The notes under the pieces: generated by a model
The model's database searches: none
Told to the model about the DNA's origin: nothing
What the model saw: only the letters and a program-made list of their open reading frames with translations
Program-made: the position numbers and the translations under genes
Assembly: GCA_012719445.1 (NCBI GenBank)
Contig: JAAYAH010000109.1
Location: 1-34,058 of the forward strand
Direction of reading: 5' to 3'
Length of the DNA: 34,058 nucleotides
Source of the DNA: Actinomycetales bacterium
GTDB taxonomy: Bacteria > Actinomycetota > Actinomycetes > Actinomycetales > Kineosporiaceae
In this document: one piece after another, positions 23,241 through 32,815 of the stretch
Layout of the letters: every line of letters begins with the position of its first letter
Position numbering within the stretch: the first letter of the stretch is position 1

Positions 23241-24272
23241 GTGAGGGTGCTCCACGTCGGTGGTACGGGTCTGCTCAGTTCCGCGTGCGCCGACGCCGGG
23301 ATCAGGGCGGGCCACGAGGTGTGGCTGCTCAACCGGGGCAGGACCAGGAACGTGCCGGTCCCGGACGGCGTCCATCGGCTGGTCGCCGACGCCCGCTCCC
23401 CCGCCGCGGTCGCCGCGGCGGTGACCGGGACGACCTTCGACGTCGTGGTGCAGTGGATCGGGTTCACCCCGGACCAGGTGCGCGCGGATCTCGATCTGTT
23501 CGCCGGGGTCGGCCAGTACGTCTTCGTCAGCTCGGCGAGCGTGTACCGGAAACCGCCGGCGCACTACCTGGTCCGCGAGTCCAGCACCCCGCTGGAGAAC
23601 CCGTTCTGGCAGTACGCCCGGGACAAGATCGCGTGCGAACTGCTGCTCAGCGAGGCCCATCGCCGCACCGGCTTCCCTGTCACCGTCGTGCGGCCGTCGC
23701 TCACCTACGGTCCGAGCCAGATCCCGGTGTGCGTCGGCAGTTGGGAGCGGCCGTGGACGATCGTCGACCGGATGCGCAGGGGCGCCGAGGTCATCGTCCC
23801 CGGCGACGGGACGAGCCTGTGGACCGTCACCCATGCCGACGACCTCGCGACCGGGCTGGTCGGGCTGCTCGGCAACCCGCGGGCGATCGGCGAGGCCGTG
23901 CACATCACCTCCGACGAGGTCCTCACCTGGAACGACATCTACCGGGAGGTCGGCAGGGCCGCTGGGGTCGAGCCGCGGTTGTTGCACGTGCCGACGGACG
24001 CCCTGGTCGCGGCGGACCCGGAGCTGGAGGGAACGCTGCTGGGCGACAAGGTGCACAGCACGGTCTTCGACAACAGCAGGCTGCGCGACCTGGTCCCCGG
24101 CTTCACCGCAACGGTCCCCTTCACCGAGGGCATCCGGTCCACGATCGCCTGGTTCGAGGCCGACGTCACCCGCAGGCTGGTGGACCGGGAGGCCGACGCG
24201 CTGTGGGACCGGATCGCGGAGGTCTACACCACCGCGCTCGCCCGCGTCGTCCCGCCGCCGATCGAACGCTGA
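23241..24272 (+). CDS. NAD-dependent epimerase/dehydratase family protein
   Basis: A 343-residue extended-SDR protein. The N-terminal nucleotide-binding segment is [31 protein letters not shown] (GGTGxxS in place of the usual GGTGFIG). The active-site pair is the YxxxK of [14 protein letters not shown], preceded by [11 protein letters not shown]. It resembles the CSP41/isoflavone-reductase-like members that are often annotated only as epimerases; the substrate is unknown. I chose the GTG at 23241 because TAGGCT precedes it at leaderless spacing and the Rossmann fold begins immediately. An ATG at 23193 would add 16 unlikely residues. A 23-bp tandem repeat straddles the stop codon. Confidence 0.88.
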   Translation: MRVLHVGGTGLLSSACADAGIRAGHEVWLLNRGRTRNVPVPDGVHRLVADARSPAAVAAAVTGTTFDVVVQWIGFTPDQVRADLDLFAGVGQYVFVSSASVYRKPPAHYLVRESSTPLENPFWQYARDKIACELLLSEAHRRTGFPVTVVRPSLTYGPSQIPVCVGSWERPWTIVDRMRRGAEVIVPGDGTSLWTVTHADDLATGLVGLLGNPRAIGEAVHITSDEVLTWNDIYREVGRAAGVEPRLLHVPTDALVAADPELEGTLLGDKVHSTVFDNSRLRDLVPGFTATVPFTEGIRSTIAWFEADVTRRLVDREADALWDRIAEVYTTALARVVPPPIER

Positions 24273-24326
24273 CCCCGCCGCCGATCGCGGGCTGTCCCCG
24301 GCACCGATCGCACGCTGCTCCCGGCA
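24258..24326. repeat. Three-copy 23-bp tandem repeat across the epimerase stop
   Basis: Copies begin at 24258, 24281 and 24304 with the shared core CCGATCG-n3-GCTG-n2-CCCGG. The first copy is coding (ends PPPIER, stop). The rest of the 24273-24468 spacer holds only the catalase control region. Confidence 0.75.
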
Positions 24327-24392
24327 CCGGGGCGCCACCGCCCCGATGCCCCACCCCATCGGGTATCCGGGTCCGCTCGTTCCGCTGAGGCA

Positions 24393-24406
24393 TTCCATGA
24401 ATGGAA
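24393..24406. promoter_or_regulatory. Operator-like dyad upstream of the catalase gene
   Basis: TTCCATGAATGGAA is a perfect 6+2+6 inverted repeat, 63 bases before the catalase ATG. A wider pair GCATTCC (24390-24396) / GGAATGC (24414-24420) surrounds it. Catalases of actinobacteria are commonly controlled by Fur-family peroxide sensors (CatR, FurA) that bind such AT-richer dyads; the regulator is not in the window. Confidence 0.55.
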
Positions 24407-24468
24407 GCCGTCCGGAATGCGTGCGAGGGTCGTCCCGAGAGACCCGCAGGGAAGAGAGGGGACCACCC

Positions 24469-26121
24469 ATGACCGACGTGCCGCCGGCACCGGCGTCCGG
24501 GGACCGCCAGGTGCTGACCGACCGTCAGGGACATCCGATCCACGACAACCAGAACCAGCGCACCGTCGGTGCCCGCGGGCCGGCGACGCTGGAGAACTAC
24601 CACTTCCTCGAGAAGATCAGCCACTTCGACCGGGAGCGGATCCCGGAACGGGTGGTGCACGCCCGCGGGGTCACCGCCTACGGGTACTTCGAGTCCTACG
24701 GCCGCTGGGGGGACCAGCCGATCGGCTCCCTCACCCGGGCGAGGCTCTTCCAGGAGGAGGGCCGACGCACCGACGTCGCCGTGCGGTTCTCCACGGTCAT
24801 CGGCGGCCGCGACTCCGCGGAGACAGCGCGCGACCCGCGGGGCTTCGCGGTGAAGTTCTACACCGAGGACGGGAACTGGGACCTCGTCGGCAACAACCTC
24901 GCGGTGTTCTTCATCCGCGACGCGATCAAGTTCCCGGACGTCATCCACGCGCTCAAACCGGACCCGGTGACCTTCCGCCAGGAGGCCGCACGGATCTTCG
25001 ACTTCATGTCGCAGACCCCGGAGAGCATGCACATGCTCGTCAACCTGTTCAGCCCGCGCGGGATCCCGGCGGACTACCGGCACATGCAGGGCTTCGGGGT
25101 CAACACCTACAAGTGGGTCAACGCCGCGGGTGACACGAAGCTGGTCAAGTACCACTGGATGCCGAGGCAGGGGGTGCGCAGCCTCACCGCGGCCGACGCC
25201 GCCGTCGTCCAGGCGGGCGATCTCGGCCACGCCACCAGGGACCTCTACGACGCCGTGGCCCGCGGCGAGTACCCGGAGTGGGAGCTGCGCGTCCAACTGA
25301 TGGACGACCACGACCACCCCGAACTCGACTTCGACCCGCTCGACGACACCAAGGTGTGGCCGGAGAACACGTTCCCTGCCCGCCCGGTGGGTCGGATGGT
25401 GCTCGACCGGATGCCGGCCGACTTCTTCACCGGGAACGAGCAGATCGCCTTCGGCACCGGCGTGCTCGTCGACGGGCTGGACTTCTCCGACGACAAGATG
25501 CTCGTCGGGCGCACGTTCTCCTACAGCGACACCCAGCGGTACCGGGTCGGGCCGAACTACCTCCAACTGCCCGTCAACCAGGCCCGGAACGCCTCTGTCG
25601 CCACCAACCAGCGCGACGGCCAGATGGCCTACCACGTGGACGGCACCGGGGAGAACCCGCACGTCAACTACGAGCCCTCGATCACCGGCGGGCTGTCCGA
25701 GGCCCCGAGACCGGCCCACGACGAGCAGGGTCCCGTGATCGAGGGCAGGCTCACCCGGCGACGGATCCCACGGACCGACGACTACACCCAGGCGGGGCAG
25801 CGGTTCCGGCTGATGGCGGAGTGGGAGCGGGACGACCTGGTGGTCAACCTGGTCGACCAGCTCTCCCAGTGCCCCCGACCGATCCAGGAACGGATGGTCT
25901 GGCACTTCCTGCTGGTGGAGGACGAGCTGGGCCTGCGTGTCGGTGCGGGCATCGGGATCGGTCCGGACGACGTGCGCCACCTGCCGCCGCTGCCGGGTCA
26001 GACCCTCACCGAGGAGGACAGGGCCCGGCTGGAGACCCTCGGCGAGAACGGGCCCCGCGACGTCACCGGGCTGGAGATGACGCACTGCGTCCCGAACGAG
26101 CGGGTCGTGCCGGCCGGCTGA
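24469..26121 (+). CDS. Monofunctional heme catalase
   Basis: A 550-residue catalase that dismutates hydrogen peroxide in the cytoplasm. The distal His64 is in [15 protein letters not shown] and the distal Asn136 in [14 protein letters not shown]. The proximal heme-ligand Tyr352 is in [23 protein letters not shown], and [12 protein letters not shown] is intact. The C-terminal ~60 residues exceed the core fold but lack the flavodoxin-like domain of large-subunit catalases, so this is a small-subunit enzyme. The ATG at 24469 is preceded by GAAGAGAGGGG. An operator-like dyad lies upstream and a 20-bp perfect hairpin follows. It stands alone between metabolic genes and has no functional link to them that I can see. 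Confidence 0.96.
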   Translation: MTDVPPAPASGDRQVLTDRQGHPIHDNQNQRTVGARGPATLENYHFLEKISHFDRERIPERVVHARGVTAYGYFESYGRWGDQPIGSLTRARLFQEEGRRTDVAVRFSTVIGGRDSAETARDPRGFAVKFYTEDGNWDLVGNNLAVFFIRDAIKFPDVIHALKPDPVTFRQEAARIFDFMSQTPESMHMLVNLFSPRGIPADYRHMQGFGVNTYKWVNAAGDTKLVKYHWMPRQGVRSLTAADAAVVQAGDLGHATRDLYDAVARGEYPEWELRVQLMDDHDHPELDFDPLDDTKVWPENTFPARPVGRMVLDRMPADFFTGNEQIAFGTGVLVDGLDFSDDKMLVGRTFSYSDTQRYRVGPNYLQLPVNQARNASVATNQRDGQMAYHVDGTGENPHVNYEPSITGGLSEAPRPAHDEQGPVIEGRLTRRRIPRTDDYTQAGQRFRLMAEWERDDLVVNLVDQLSQCPRPIQERMVWHFLLVEDELGLRVGAGIGIGPDDVRHLPPLPGQTLTEEDRARLETLGENGPRDVTGLEMTHCVPNERVVPAG

Positions 26122-26130
26122 TCGCCGGAG

Positions 26131-26174
26131 CCTCGTGGGCCCCGGGGAGGTCGTCCTCCCCGGGGCCCACGAGG
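26131..26174. terminator. 20-bp perfect hairpin after the catalase gene
   Basis: Arms at 26131-26150 and 26155-26174 are exact complements with the loop TCGT, starting 9 bases after the catalase stop. There is no U-tract. It lies between the convergent catalase and ilvC and could act for both. Confidence 0.8.
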
Positions 26175-26196
26175 TCACCATGGCTCACCGACGCAT

Positions 26197-26244
26197 CACC
26201 CGGCACGGGTGCCGACCCGACCACCCGGCACGGGTGCCGACCCG
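26197..26244. repeat. Duplicated small hairpin downstream of ilvC
   Basis: A 23-base sequence occurs at 26197-26219 and again at 26222-26244. Each copy contains the 6-bp hairpin CACCCG-GCA-CGGGTG. The pair ends 6 bases after the ilvC stop and may terminate or stabilise the ilvC transcript. Confidence 0.8.
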
Positions 26245-26250
26245 GCGCGG

Positions 26251-27351
<1,101 letters not shown>

Positions 27352-27428
27352 TCACTCGTCCCCGAGGTCACCGCTCATCGCTCACCGCGATGCCGAGATC
27401 GCTCGGGTCGGAGGTCGTTCGGTGGAGC

Positions 27429-27461
27429 GCGGACGGCACGATTCCACACCGTGCCGTCCGC
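27429..27461. terminator. 12-bp perfect hairpin between ilvN and ilvC
   Basis: GCGGACGGCACG (27429-27440) and CGTGCCGTCCGC (27450-27461) pair perfectly around a 9-base loop, 22 bases after the ilvN stop. There is no U-tract. It could terminate part of the ilvBN message or mark a processing point before ilvC. Confidence 0.6.
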
Positions 27462-27483
27462 ACCCCGTGCGCCGGGTCGGCGA

Positions 27484-27996
27484 TCAGGCGCTGCGCAGTG
27501 CCCTGTCGGTGATCGACCGGTTGCCCCGGCCGATCCCGACGAGGCCCGACTGGACGAGCTCCCTGATCCCGAAGGGCTCGAGGACCCGGAGCAGGGAGTC
27601 GAGCTTGTCCGGGTTCCCGGTGGCCTCGATCGTGATGGTGTCCGGGGCCACGTCGACGACCCTGGCCTTGAACATCTGCGCGGTCTCGAACACGTTGGAG
27701 CGCGACTGCTGGTCCGCCCGCACCTTGACCAGCAGCAGCTCCCGCTGCACCGAGGCGCTCGTCTCCAGTTCGACGATCTTGATGACGCTGACCAGCTTGT
27801 TGAGCTGCTTGGTCACCTGTTCCAACGGCAGCTCGTCGACGTCGACGACGACGGTGATCCGGGACACCTCGGGGTGCTCCGTCGGACCGACCGCCAGGGA
27901 GTGGATGTTGAACCCGCGCCGGGCGAACAGACCGGCGACCCTGGTCAGGACCCCGGGACGGTTCTCGACCAGGACGGACAGGGTGTGCTTGCTCAT
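27484..27996 (-). CDS. ilvN: Acetolactate synthase small (regulatory) subunit
   Basis: A 170-residue regulatory subunit that binds IlvB and confers valine feedback inhibition. The N-terminal ACT domain reads HTLSVLVENRPGVLTRVAGLFARRGFNIHSLAVG and the C-terminal IlvN domain contains ELLLVKVRADQQSR and DTITIEATGNPDKLDSLLRVLEPFGIRELVQSG. The ATG at 27994-27996 follows GAGGG; an in-frame upstream ATG (28035) would overlap the end of ilvB and lacks homology. It lies 28 bases after ilvB and is co-transcribed with it. Confidence 0.96.
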   Translation of the reverse strand: MSKHTLSVLVENRPGVLTRVAGLFARRGFNIHSLAVGPTEHPEVSRITVVVDVDELPLEQVTKQLNKLVSVIKIVELETSASVQRELLLVKVRADQQSRSNVFETAQMFKARVVDVAPDTITIEATGNPDKLDSLLRVLEPFGIRELVQSGLVGIGRGNRSITDRALRSA

Positions 27997-28024
27997 GGTC
28001 TGACCCTCACTCCTCACTGTCCGC

Positions 28025-29824
28025 TCAGTCCTCACGGTCCCAGGTCGGGCTCATCCCGCGGGCGACCTGGATGTCGTCGTTGCTCACCCCGGCGGGGACC
28101 ATCGGCCACACCATGGCGTCGCGGTGCACGACGAAGTCGACCACGACCGGCAGGTCGTTGATGGACATCGCCTTCTCGATGGTGGCGTCCACGTCCTCCG
28201 GACGCTCGCAGCGCAGGCCGACCGCGCCGTAGGCCTCGGCCAGCTTGACGAAGTCGGGGATCCGGCTGCCGACCGAGGTGTGCAGGTCGGTGTTGGAGTA
28301 CCGCTCGTTGTAGAAGAGCGTCTGCCACTGCCGGACCATACCGAGGCTGGAGTTGTTGATGATCCCGACCTTGATCGGGATGTCGTTGATGACGCAGGTG
28401 GCCAGCTCCTGGTTCGTCATCTGGAAGCAGCCGTCACCGTCGATGGCCCACACCGTCGCGTCCGGCCGGCCGACCTTGGCACCCATCGCGGCGGGCACGC
28501 CGAAGCCCATGGTGCCCAGCCCTCCGGAGTTGATCCAGGTGTTCGGCCGCTCGTAGCGGATGACCTGGGAGGCCCACATCTGGTGCTGGCCGACGCCGGA
28601 GACGTAGACGCCGTCCGGCCCGGTGATCTCACCGATCCGCTGGATCACCCGCTGCGGGGAGACCTCGCCGTCCGGCGGGTCGGCGTAGCCGATCGGGTAG
28701 GTGGTCCGCCAGGTGTCCAACTGCTGCCACCAGCCGGCCAGGTCGGCGCTGCGACCGGCGGCGTGCTCGGCCTGGATCGCCGTCACCAGGTCGGCGATGA
28801 CCTCCTTGGCGTCACCGACGATGGGCACGTCGGCCACCCGGTTCTTGGAGATCTCGGCCGGGTCGATGTCGGCGTGCACGATGGTCGCCCCCGGCGCGAA
28901 GGTCGACAGCTTGCCGGTGACCCGGTCGTCGAAACGGGCACCGAGGCTGACGATGAGGTCGGCCTTCTGCAACGCCGTGACCGCGGCGACGGTGCCGTGC
29001 ATGCCCGGCATCCCGAGCTGCGCCGGGTGCGAGTCCGGCAGGGCACCGCGGGCCATGAGGGTGGTCACCACCGGGGCGCCGGTGAGGTCGACCAGCCGCC
29101 GCAGCTGCTCGCTGGCCCTGGCCCTGATCACCCCGCCGCCGACGTAGAGCACCGGCCGCCGCGACTCGACCAGCAGCCGGGCCGCCTCGCGCACCTGCTT
29201 GCCGTGCGGCCGGGACACCGGCCGGTACCCCGGCAGGTCGATCCGCTCCGGCCAGGAGAAGGTCGTCTTGGCCTGCATGGCGTCCTTGGCCACGTCGACG
29301 AGGACCGGGCCCGGACGGCCGGTGCCGGCGATGTGGAAGGCCTCGGCGATGGTCCTGGGGATGTCCGCGGGATCGGTCACCAGGTAGTTGTGCTTGGTGA
29401 TCGGGATGGTGATCCCGGAGATGTCGGCCTCCTGGAACCCGTCCGTCCCGATGAGCGGGCTGGCCACCTGGCCGGTGATGGCGACCATCGGCACCGAGTC
29501 CATGTAGGCGTCGGCGATCGGGGTCACCAGGTTCGTCGCGCCGGGGCCCGAGGTGGCGATGCACACCCCGACCCGCCCGGTGGCGTGCGCGTAGCCCTCG
29601 GCCGCGTGACCGGCGCCCTGCTCGTGCCGAACCAGGATGTGCCGGACGCCCTTGGAGTCCATGAGCGGGTCGTAGGCGGGGAGGATGGCGCCTCCGGGGA
29701 TGCCGAACACGACGTCCACACCGACCGACTCCAGCGACCGGACGAGGCTCTCGGCCCCGGTCATCGGTTGCCCGGGCGGGGCCACGGGACGTGGGTGGTC
29801 GGGACTGGGGCGCTGGCCTGACAT
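28025..29824 (-). CDS. ilvB: Acetolactate synthase large (catalytic) subunit
   Basis: A 599-residue thiamin-diphosphate enzyme joining two pyruvates, or pyruvate and 2-ketobutyrate, as the first common step of Val/Leu and Ile synthesis. The catalytic Glu is in [17 protein letters not shown], the FAD-binding middle domain includes [16 protein letters not shown] and [13 protein letters not shown], and the ThDP motif runs from [13 protein letters not shown] to [14 protein letters not shown]. The ATG at 29822-29824 has GGAGAGG upstream. A leader peptide and U-tailed terminator precede it, so transcription is under attenuation. ilvN follows by 28 bases. Confidence 0.97.
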   Translation of the reverse strand: MSGQRPSPDHPRPVAPPGQPMTGAESLVRSLESVGVDVVFGIPGGAILPAYDPLMDSKGVRHILVRHEQGAGHAAEGYAHATGRVGVCIATSGPGATNLVTPIADAYMDSVPMVAITGQVASPLIGTDGFQEADISGITIPITKHNYLVTDPADIPRTIAEAFHIAGTGRPGPVLVDVAKDAMQAKTTFSWPERIDLPGYRPVSRPHGKQVREAARLLVESRRPVLYVGGGVIRARASEQLRRLVDLTGAPVVTTLMARGALPDSHPAQLGMPGMHGTVAAVTALQKADLIVSLGARFDDRVTGKLSTFAPGATIVHADIDPAEISKNRVADVPIVGDAKEVIADLVTAIQAEHAAGRSADLAGWWQQLDTWRTTYPIGYADPPDGEVSPQRVIQRIGEITGPDGVYVSGVGQHQMWASQVIRYERPNTWINSGGLGTMGFGVPAAMGAKVGRPDATVWAIDGDGCFQMTNQELATCVINDIPIKVGIINNSSLGMVRQWQTLFYNERYSNTDLHTSVGSRIPDFVKLAEAYGAVGLRCERPEDVDATIEKAMSINDLPVVVDFVVHRDAMVWPMVPAGVSNDDIQVARGMSPTWDRED

Positions 29825-29930
29825 CTCGGCCTCTCCTCGATCGACTCGGCAGAACTGGGGTCTCCGGCCGAGAAGGTCGGCCGGGCATCGCTGGTGCCGC
29901 GCTCCGGCGGCTGAACCTGGTCTGGTCACG

Positions 29931-29966
29931 AAAAGACCCCTCGGCCCGGTGGGCAGGCGAGGGGTC
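29931..29966 (-). terminator. Rho-independent terminator of the ilvB attenuator
   Basis: In the minus-strand RNA, GACCCCUCG (plus 29958-29966) pairs with CGAGGGGUC (29935-29943), capped by an inner GCCC/GGGC stem with a GGU-complement loop and a 3-base bulge, followed by UUUU. It lies between the leader peptide and ilvB. Confidence 0.88.
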
Positions 29967-29990
29967 GCGCGCTCGGCGGTCCGTGGGGAC

Positions 29991-30029
29991 TCAGCCGGCG
30001 CGCCGTCCGACTACGAGGGAGCGCAGCAT
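29991..30029 (-). CDS. ilvBN leader peptide (Leu/Val codons)
   Basis: A 12-codon [15 protein letters not shown], with codons ATG CTG CGC TCC CTC GTA GTC and so on, ending TGA at 29991-29993. Leu and Val codons just before a U-tailed terminator are the hallmark of ribosome-mediated attenuation of ilv operons. Attenuation of actinobacterial ilvB is established (Corynebacterium ilvBNC, comparative studies of actinobacterial leaders). GGCGCGCC at 29997-30004 can compete with GCGCGC at 29967-29972 next to the terminator, and GTCC/GGAC forms a small hairpin after the stop. The promoter spacing puts the mRNA start at or beside the ATG, so the peptide is probably leaderless. Confidence 0.85.
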   Translation of the reverse strand: MLRSLVVGRRAG

Positions 30030-30036
30030 GAGCCTC

Positions 30037-30065
30037 ACGGTCCTCCGCACCGGGAGAGCTGTCAA
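30037..30065 (-). promoter_or_regulatory. Promoter of the ilvBN leader
   Basis: TTGACA (30060-30065, perfect consensus), 17 bases and GACCGT (30037-30042) are followed by seven bases and the leader ATG. The -10 match is weak but the geometry is ideal. Confidence 0.65.
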
Positions 30066-30100
30066 ACCGTATGCCACCCCGTCTCGCGATGTGAGACCGG

Positions 30101-32746
30101 TCAGCCCTGCCACCTGCTCCGCGCCCAGCTCTCCCACTGCTGCGTGACCAGGGACTTCTCCGGTCGGCTCGGCAGGATCCCGCGCAGAGGCCGGGTCCGG
30201 AACCCGTCGAGGTCCAGCGCGGACTCCTCCAGCAGCGCGAGCATCTCCGCGGGACCGAGGGCGGGCGACAGCGCGAACCCCTGCCCCGCCCACGCCCCCA
30301 GGTCGCGGAGCAGCCGGGCCGCCGAGAGGTCCTCGATCCCCTCGGCGACGACGAGCTGACCGAGAGACCTGGCCACGCCGACGATCGCGCGCACCAGGGT
30401 GGTCGCCCTGGGGTCGTCGCCCACGCCGTCCAGCAGCGTCCGGTCGATCTTGAGGATGCGGGTGGGCAGGTGCCTCAGGTAGGCGAGGGAGGAGTAGCCG
30501 GTCCCGAAGTCGTCGATGGCGAGCACGACGTCGTCGGACTGCAGCCCGTCCAGCACCTCCACCGCCCCGCCGGCGTACCCGGCGAGCTGGCTCTCGGTGA
30601 TCTCCAGGATGAGCCGGTCCGGCGGCAGCAGCGCGGCGGCCAGGACCCGGGTGACCGACTCCCGGAAGTCCTCGGTCAACAGCTGCGCGACCGAGATGTT
30701 CACCGCGACGGTGAGGTCGTGCCCCCTGGTCCGCCACTCGGCCACCTGACGGGTCGCCGCAGCCAGCACCCAGTGCCCCATCTCGGCAATGACGCCGGTG
30801 TCCTCGGCGACCTCCACCAGCTCGGCCGGACTCACCACGTCGGCCAGCTCCCCCAGGGCACCCGGAGCCCGGTCTCCCCCCGGCACCCGGAGCAGCGCCT
30901 CCACGGCGACGACCATGCCGTCGGCGAGCCGGACGATGGGCTGGTAGGCGATGTCGAGGTGCCCGGTGTCCAGGGCACGGCGGAGCCCGATGGCGATGTC
31001 CACCCGCCGCTGCGCGCGGGTGTCCAGCGCGGCGTCCCAGCCGGCGACCCGGCCGTGTCCGGTCTCCTTGGCGGCGAACATGGCCAGGTCGGCCCGGTGC
31101 ACCAGTTCGGCTGCGCCCGTCGCGCCGGGACCGCAGCCGGAGCCCTCGACGCTGTCCGCGACGCCGACGCTCATCCCGAGGACCACCGCGCGGTCCCGGA
31201 CCCGGAACGGCTGGCGGACGGCAGTCACCACGTGCTCGGCGACCCCGCGCACCAGGGACCGTTGGCCGCCCCTCAGCACCAGCACGAACTCGTCCCCGCC
31301 GATCCGGGCGGCCATCCCCTCCACCGCCGGGGCGTGCCGGACCACCCGGGACAGCCGCTCGGCGACCTCGACCAGCACGGCGTCACCCGCGAGATGCCCG
31401 AACCGGTCGTTGACCGCCTTGAACCCGTCGAGGTCGCCGTACAGGACGGTCACCAGGCTGTCGGAGTCCAGCCACCTGGCGACGACGTCGAGCAGGTGTG
31501 TCCGGTTGGCCAGCCCGGTCATCTGGTCGAACCGGGCCATGCGCTCCAGCCGCCCGCGCAGCTCGACGGCGTCGGTCACGTCGTGCAGGTTGACCACGGC
31601 CCCGTCCGGGACGGCGCGCAGCCGGAGCTCGGCGGTCCCGGTCGCCGGCGGGGCAAGGCGCAACTCCACCCGCGCCGTGGGCCGGAACCCGCCCGCGACG
31701 GCGCTGACCACCTCGTCGACGGCCGCGGCCTCCTCCGAACGGGCCAGGTCGCTCACCCTCCGGCCGGCCACCGCGCCGGGGGACACGTGGAGCAGCCGGG
31801 AGGTGGCGGCGTTCGCGGTGAGGACCCGGCCGTCCCGGTCCAGCCGCATGATGACGTCGCTGGTGTTCTCGATGAGGGCGGCCAGCCGCTGTCCCGACGC
31901 CTCCAGGTCGGCCAGCAGGGCGGTGTTCTCCCGCAGCGCCAGCGCCTGGACGGCGACAAGGCCGCCGACGACCAGCCCCACCAGCAGCACCGGCACCGGG
32001 CCCGTTCCCGAGGCGAAGCCCCTGGCACCCGCGGCGATCAGCGCACAGGCCACCAGCGCGTACGGGATCACCCGGCTGGTCCTGGACGGCCTGCCGCGGT
32101 GCGCCCTGCCGGAGCGGGGGACCCACGGGACGACGGCTGCGGCGAGGTACCCGGCGGCCCCTGCGGACACCGCGAGCTCCGCAGGCAGCCGGACGCCGAG
32201 CCGGGTCAGGGTGTCGAGACCGTCGCCGACGGCCAGCAGCGAGGCGGCCAGCGCCCCGGTGACCAGCCGACCGTGGAACCCGCCGTCGACGACGAGGGAC
32301 GGCGAGACGACGGGCAGCCGGACGATGAGCACGACCACCCCGACGTCGACCAGGGTGAGCAGCAGCGACAACGTCGCCGCCCAGGGCAGGTGGACGGGAG
32401 GGTCGGTGACCGCCCAGACGATGGTGACCACGGCGCTGCCGACCAGGACCGCCTCGGCCACCGCGGGTTCGAGCCGGCCGGAGACCCGCACGAAACGCAC
32501 GATCCCGCCGACGCCGACCAGGGCCGCCACCGCGGCCAGGGTGAGCAGCACCCCGGTCAGGTGCGCCATGGCGGCACCGGTGCCGAGGGCGGAGACGCCG
32601 AAGGCGAGGGCGGACAGCACGGCCCAGCCGAGGACCGCCGCGGCAGACCGGCGCGGGAACGGCCGGCCGATCCGCACCGCGTTCCCCCACGAGAGAGCCG
32701 TCAGCACGGCGCATGCCACGCATACCCACGCCAGGACGACTTTCAC
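30101..32746 (-). CDS. Membrane PAS-GGDEF-EAL cyclic-di-GMP protein
   Basis: An 881-residue c-di-GMP turnover protein. Residues ~1-275 form about eight to nine membrane helices and a PAS-like domain follows (about 285-400, LIENTSDVIMRLDRDGRVLTANAATSRLL). The GGDEF domain (about 415-575) has an intact GGDEF at 483-487, so cyclase activity is plausible; the RxxD inhibitory site five residues earlier is absent (VEGMAA). The EAL domain (about 590-850) has EALLR at 616-620, NISVAQL, LEITES, DDFGTGYSSLAYL and KIDRTLL, consistent with phosphodiesterase activity. The GTG at 32744-32746 follows TAGCCT by six bases (leaderless). The gene ends 36 bases before the ilvB leader promoter without a clear terminator. 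Confidence 0.93.
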   Translation of the reverse strand: MKVVLAWVCVACAVLTALSWGNAVRIGRPFPRRSAAAVLGWAVLSALAFGVSALGTGAAMAHLTGVLLTLAAVAALVGVGGIVRFVRVSGRLEPAVAEAVLVGSAVVTIVWAVTDPPVHLPWAATLSLLLTLVDVGVVVLIVRLPVVSPSLVVDGGFHGRLVTGALAASLLAVGDGLDTLTRLGVRLPAELAVSAGAAGYLAAAVVPWVPRSGRAHRGRPSRTSRVIPYALVACALIAAGARGFASGTGPVPVLLVGLVVGGLVAVQALALRENTALLADLEASGQRLAALIENTSDVIMRLDRDGRVLTANAATSRLLHVSPGAVAGRRVSDLARSEEAAAVDEVVSAVAGGFRPTARVELRLAPPATGTAELRLRAVPDGAVVNLHDVTDAVELRGRLERMARFDQMTGLANRTHLLDVVARWLDSDSLVTVLYGDLDGFKAVNDRFGHLAGDAVLVEVAERLSRVVRHAPAVEGMAARIGGDEFVLVLRGGQRSLVRGVAEHVVTAVRQPFRVRDRAVVLGMSVGVADSVEGSGCGPGATGAAELVHRADLAMFAAKETGHGRVAGWDAALDTRAQRRVDIAIGLRRALDTGHLDIAYQPIVRLADGMVVAVEALLRVPGGDRAPGALGELADVVSPAELVEVAEDTGVIAEMGHWVLAAATRQVAEWRTRGHDLTVAVNISVAQLLTEDFRESVTRVLAAALLPPDRLILEITESQLAGYAGGAVEVLDGLQSDDVVLAIDDFGTGYSSLAYLRHLPTRILKIDRTLLDGVGDDPRATTLVRAIVGVARSLGQLVVAEGIEDLSAARLLRDLGAWAGQGFALSPALGPAEMLALLEESALDLDGFRTRPLRGILPSRPEKSLVTQQWESWARSRWQG

Positions 32747-32752
32747 GGCGCG

Positions 32753-32758
32753 AGGCTA
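32753..32758 (-). promoter_or_regulatory. -10-like element of the GGDEF-EAL gene (leaderless)
   Basis: TAGCCT on the minus strand lies six bases before the GTG start, as for leuB. No clear -35 is visible. Confidence 0.45.
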
Positions 32759-32815
32759 GCCTGCCGGCCGGGACCGGGGCAGGTCGCGGGGGGATCCGGG
32801 ACGCGCGGATCCCGG

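Noticed and set aside
27997-28035. Upstream ATG extending IlvN by 13 residues
   Set aside because: It overlaps the end of ilvB, and the extra residues are not part of the family. The ATG at 27996 has its own ribosome site.
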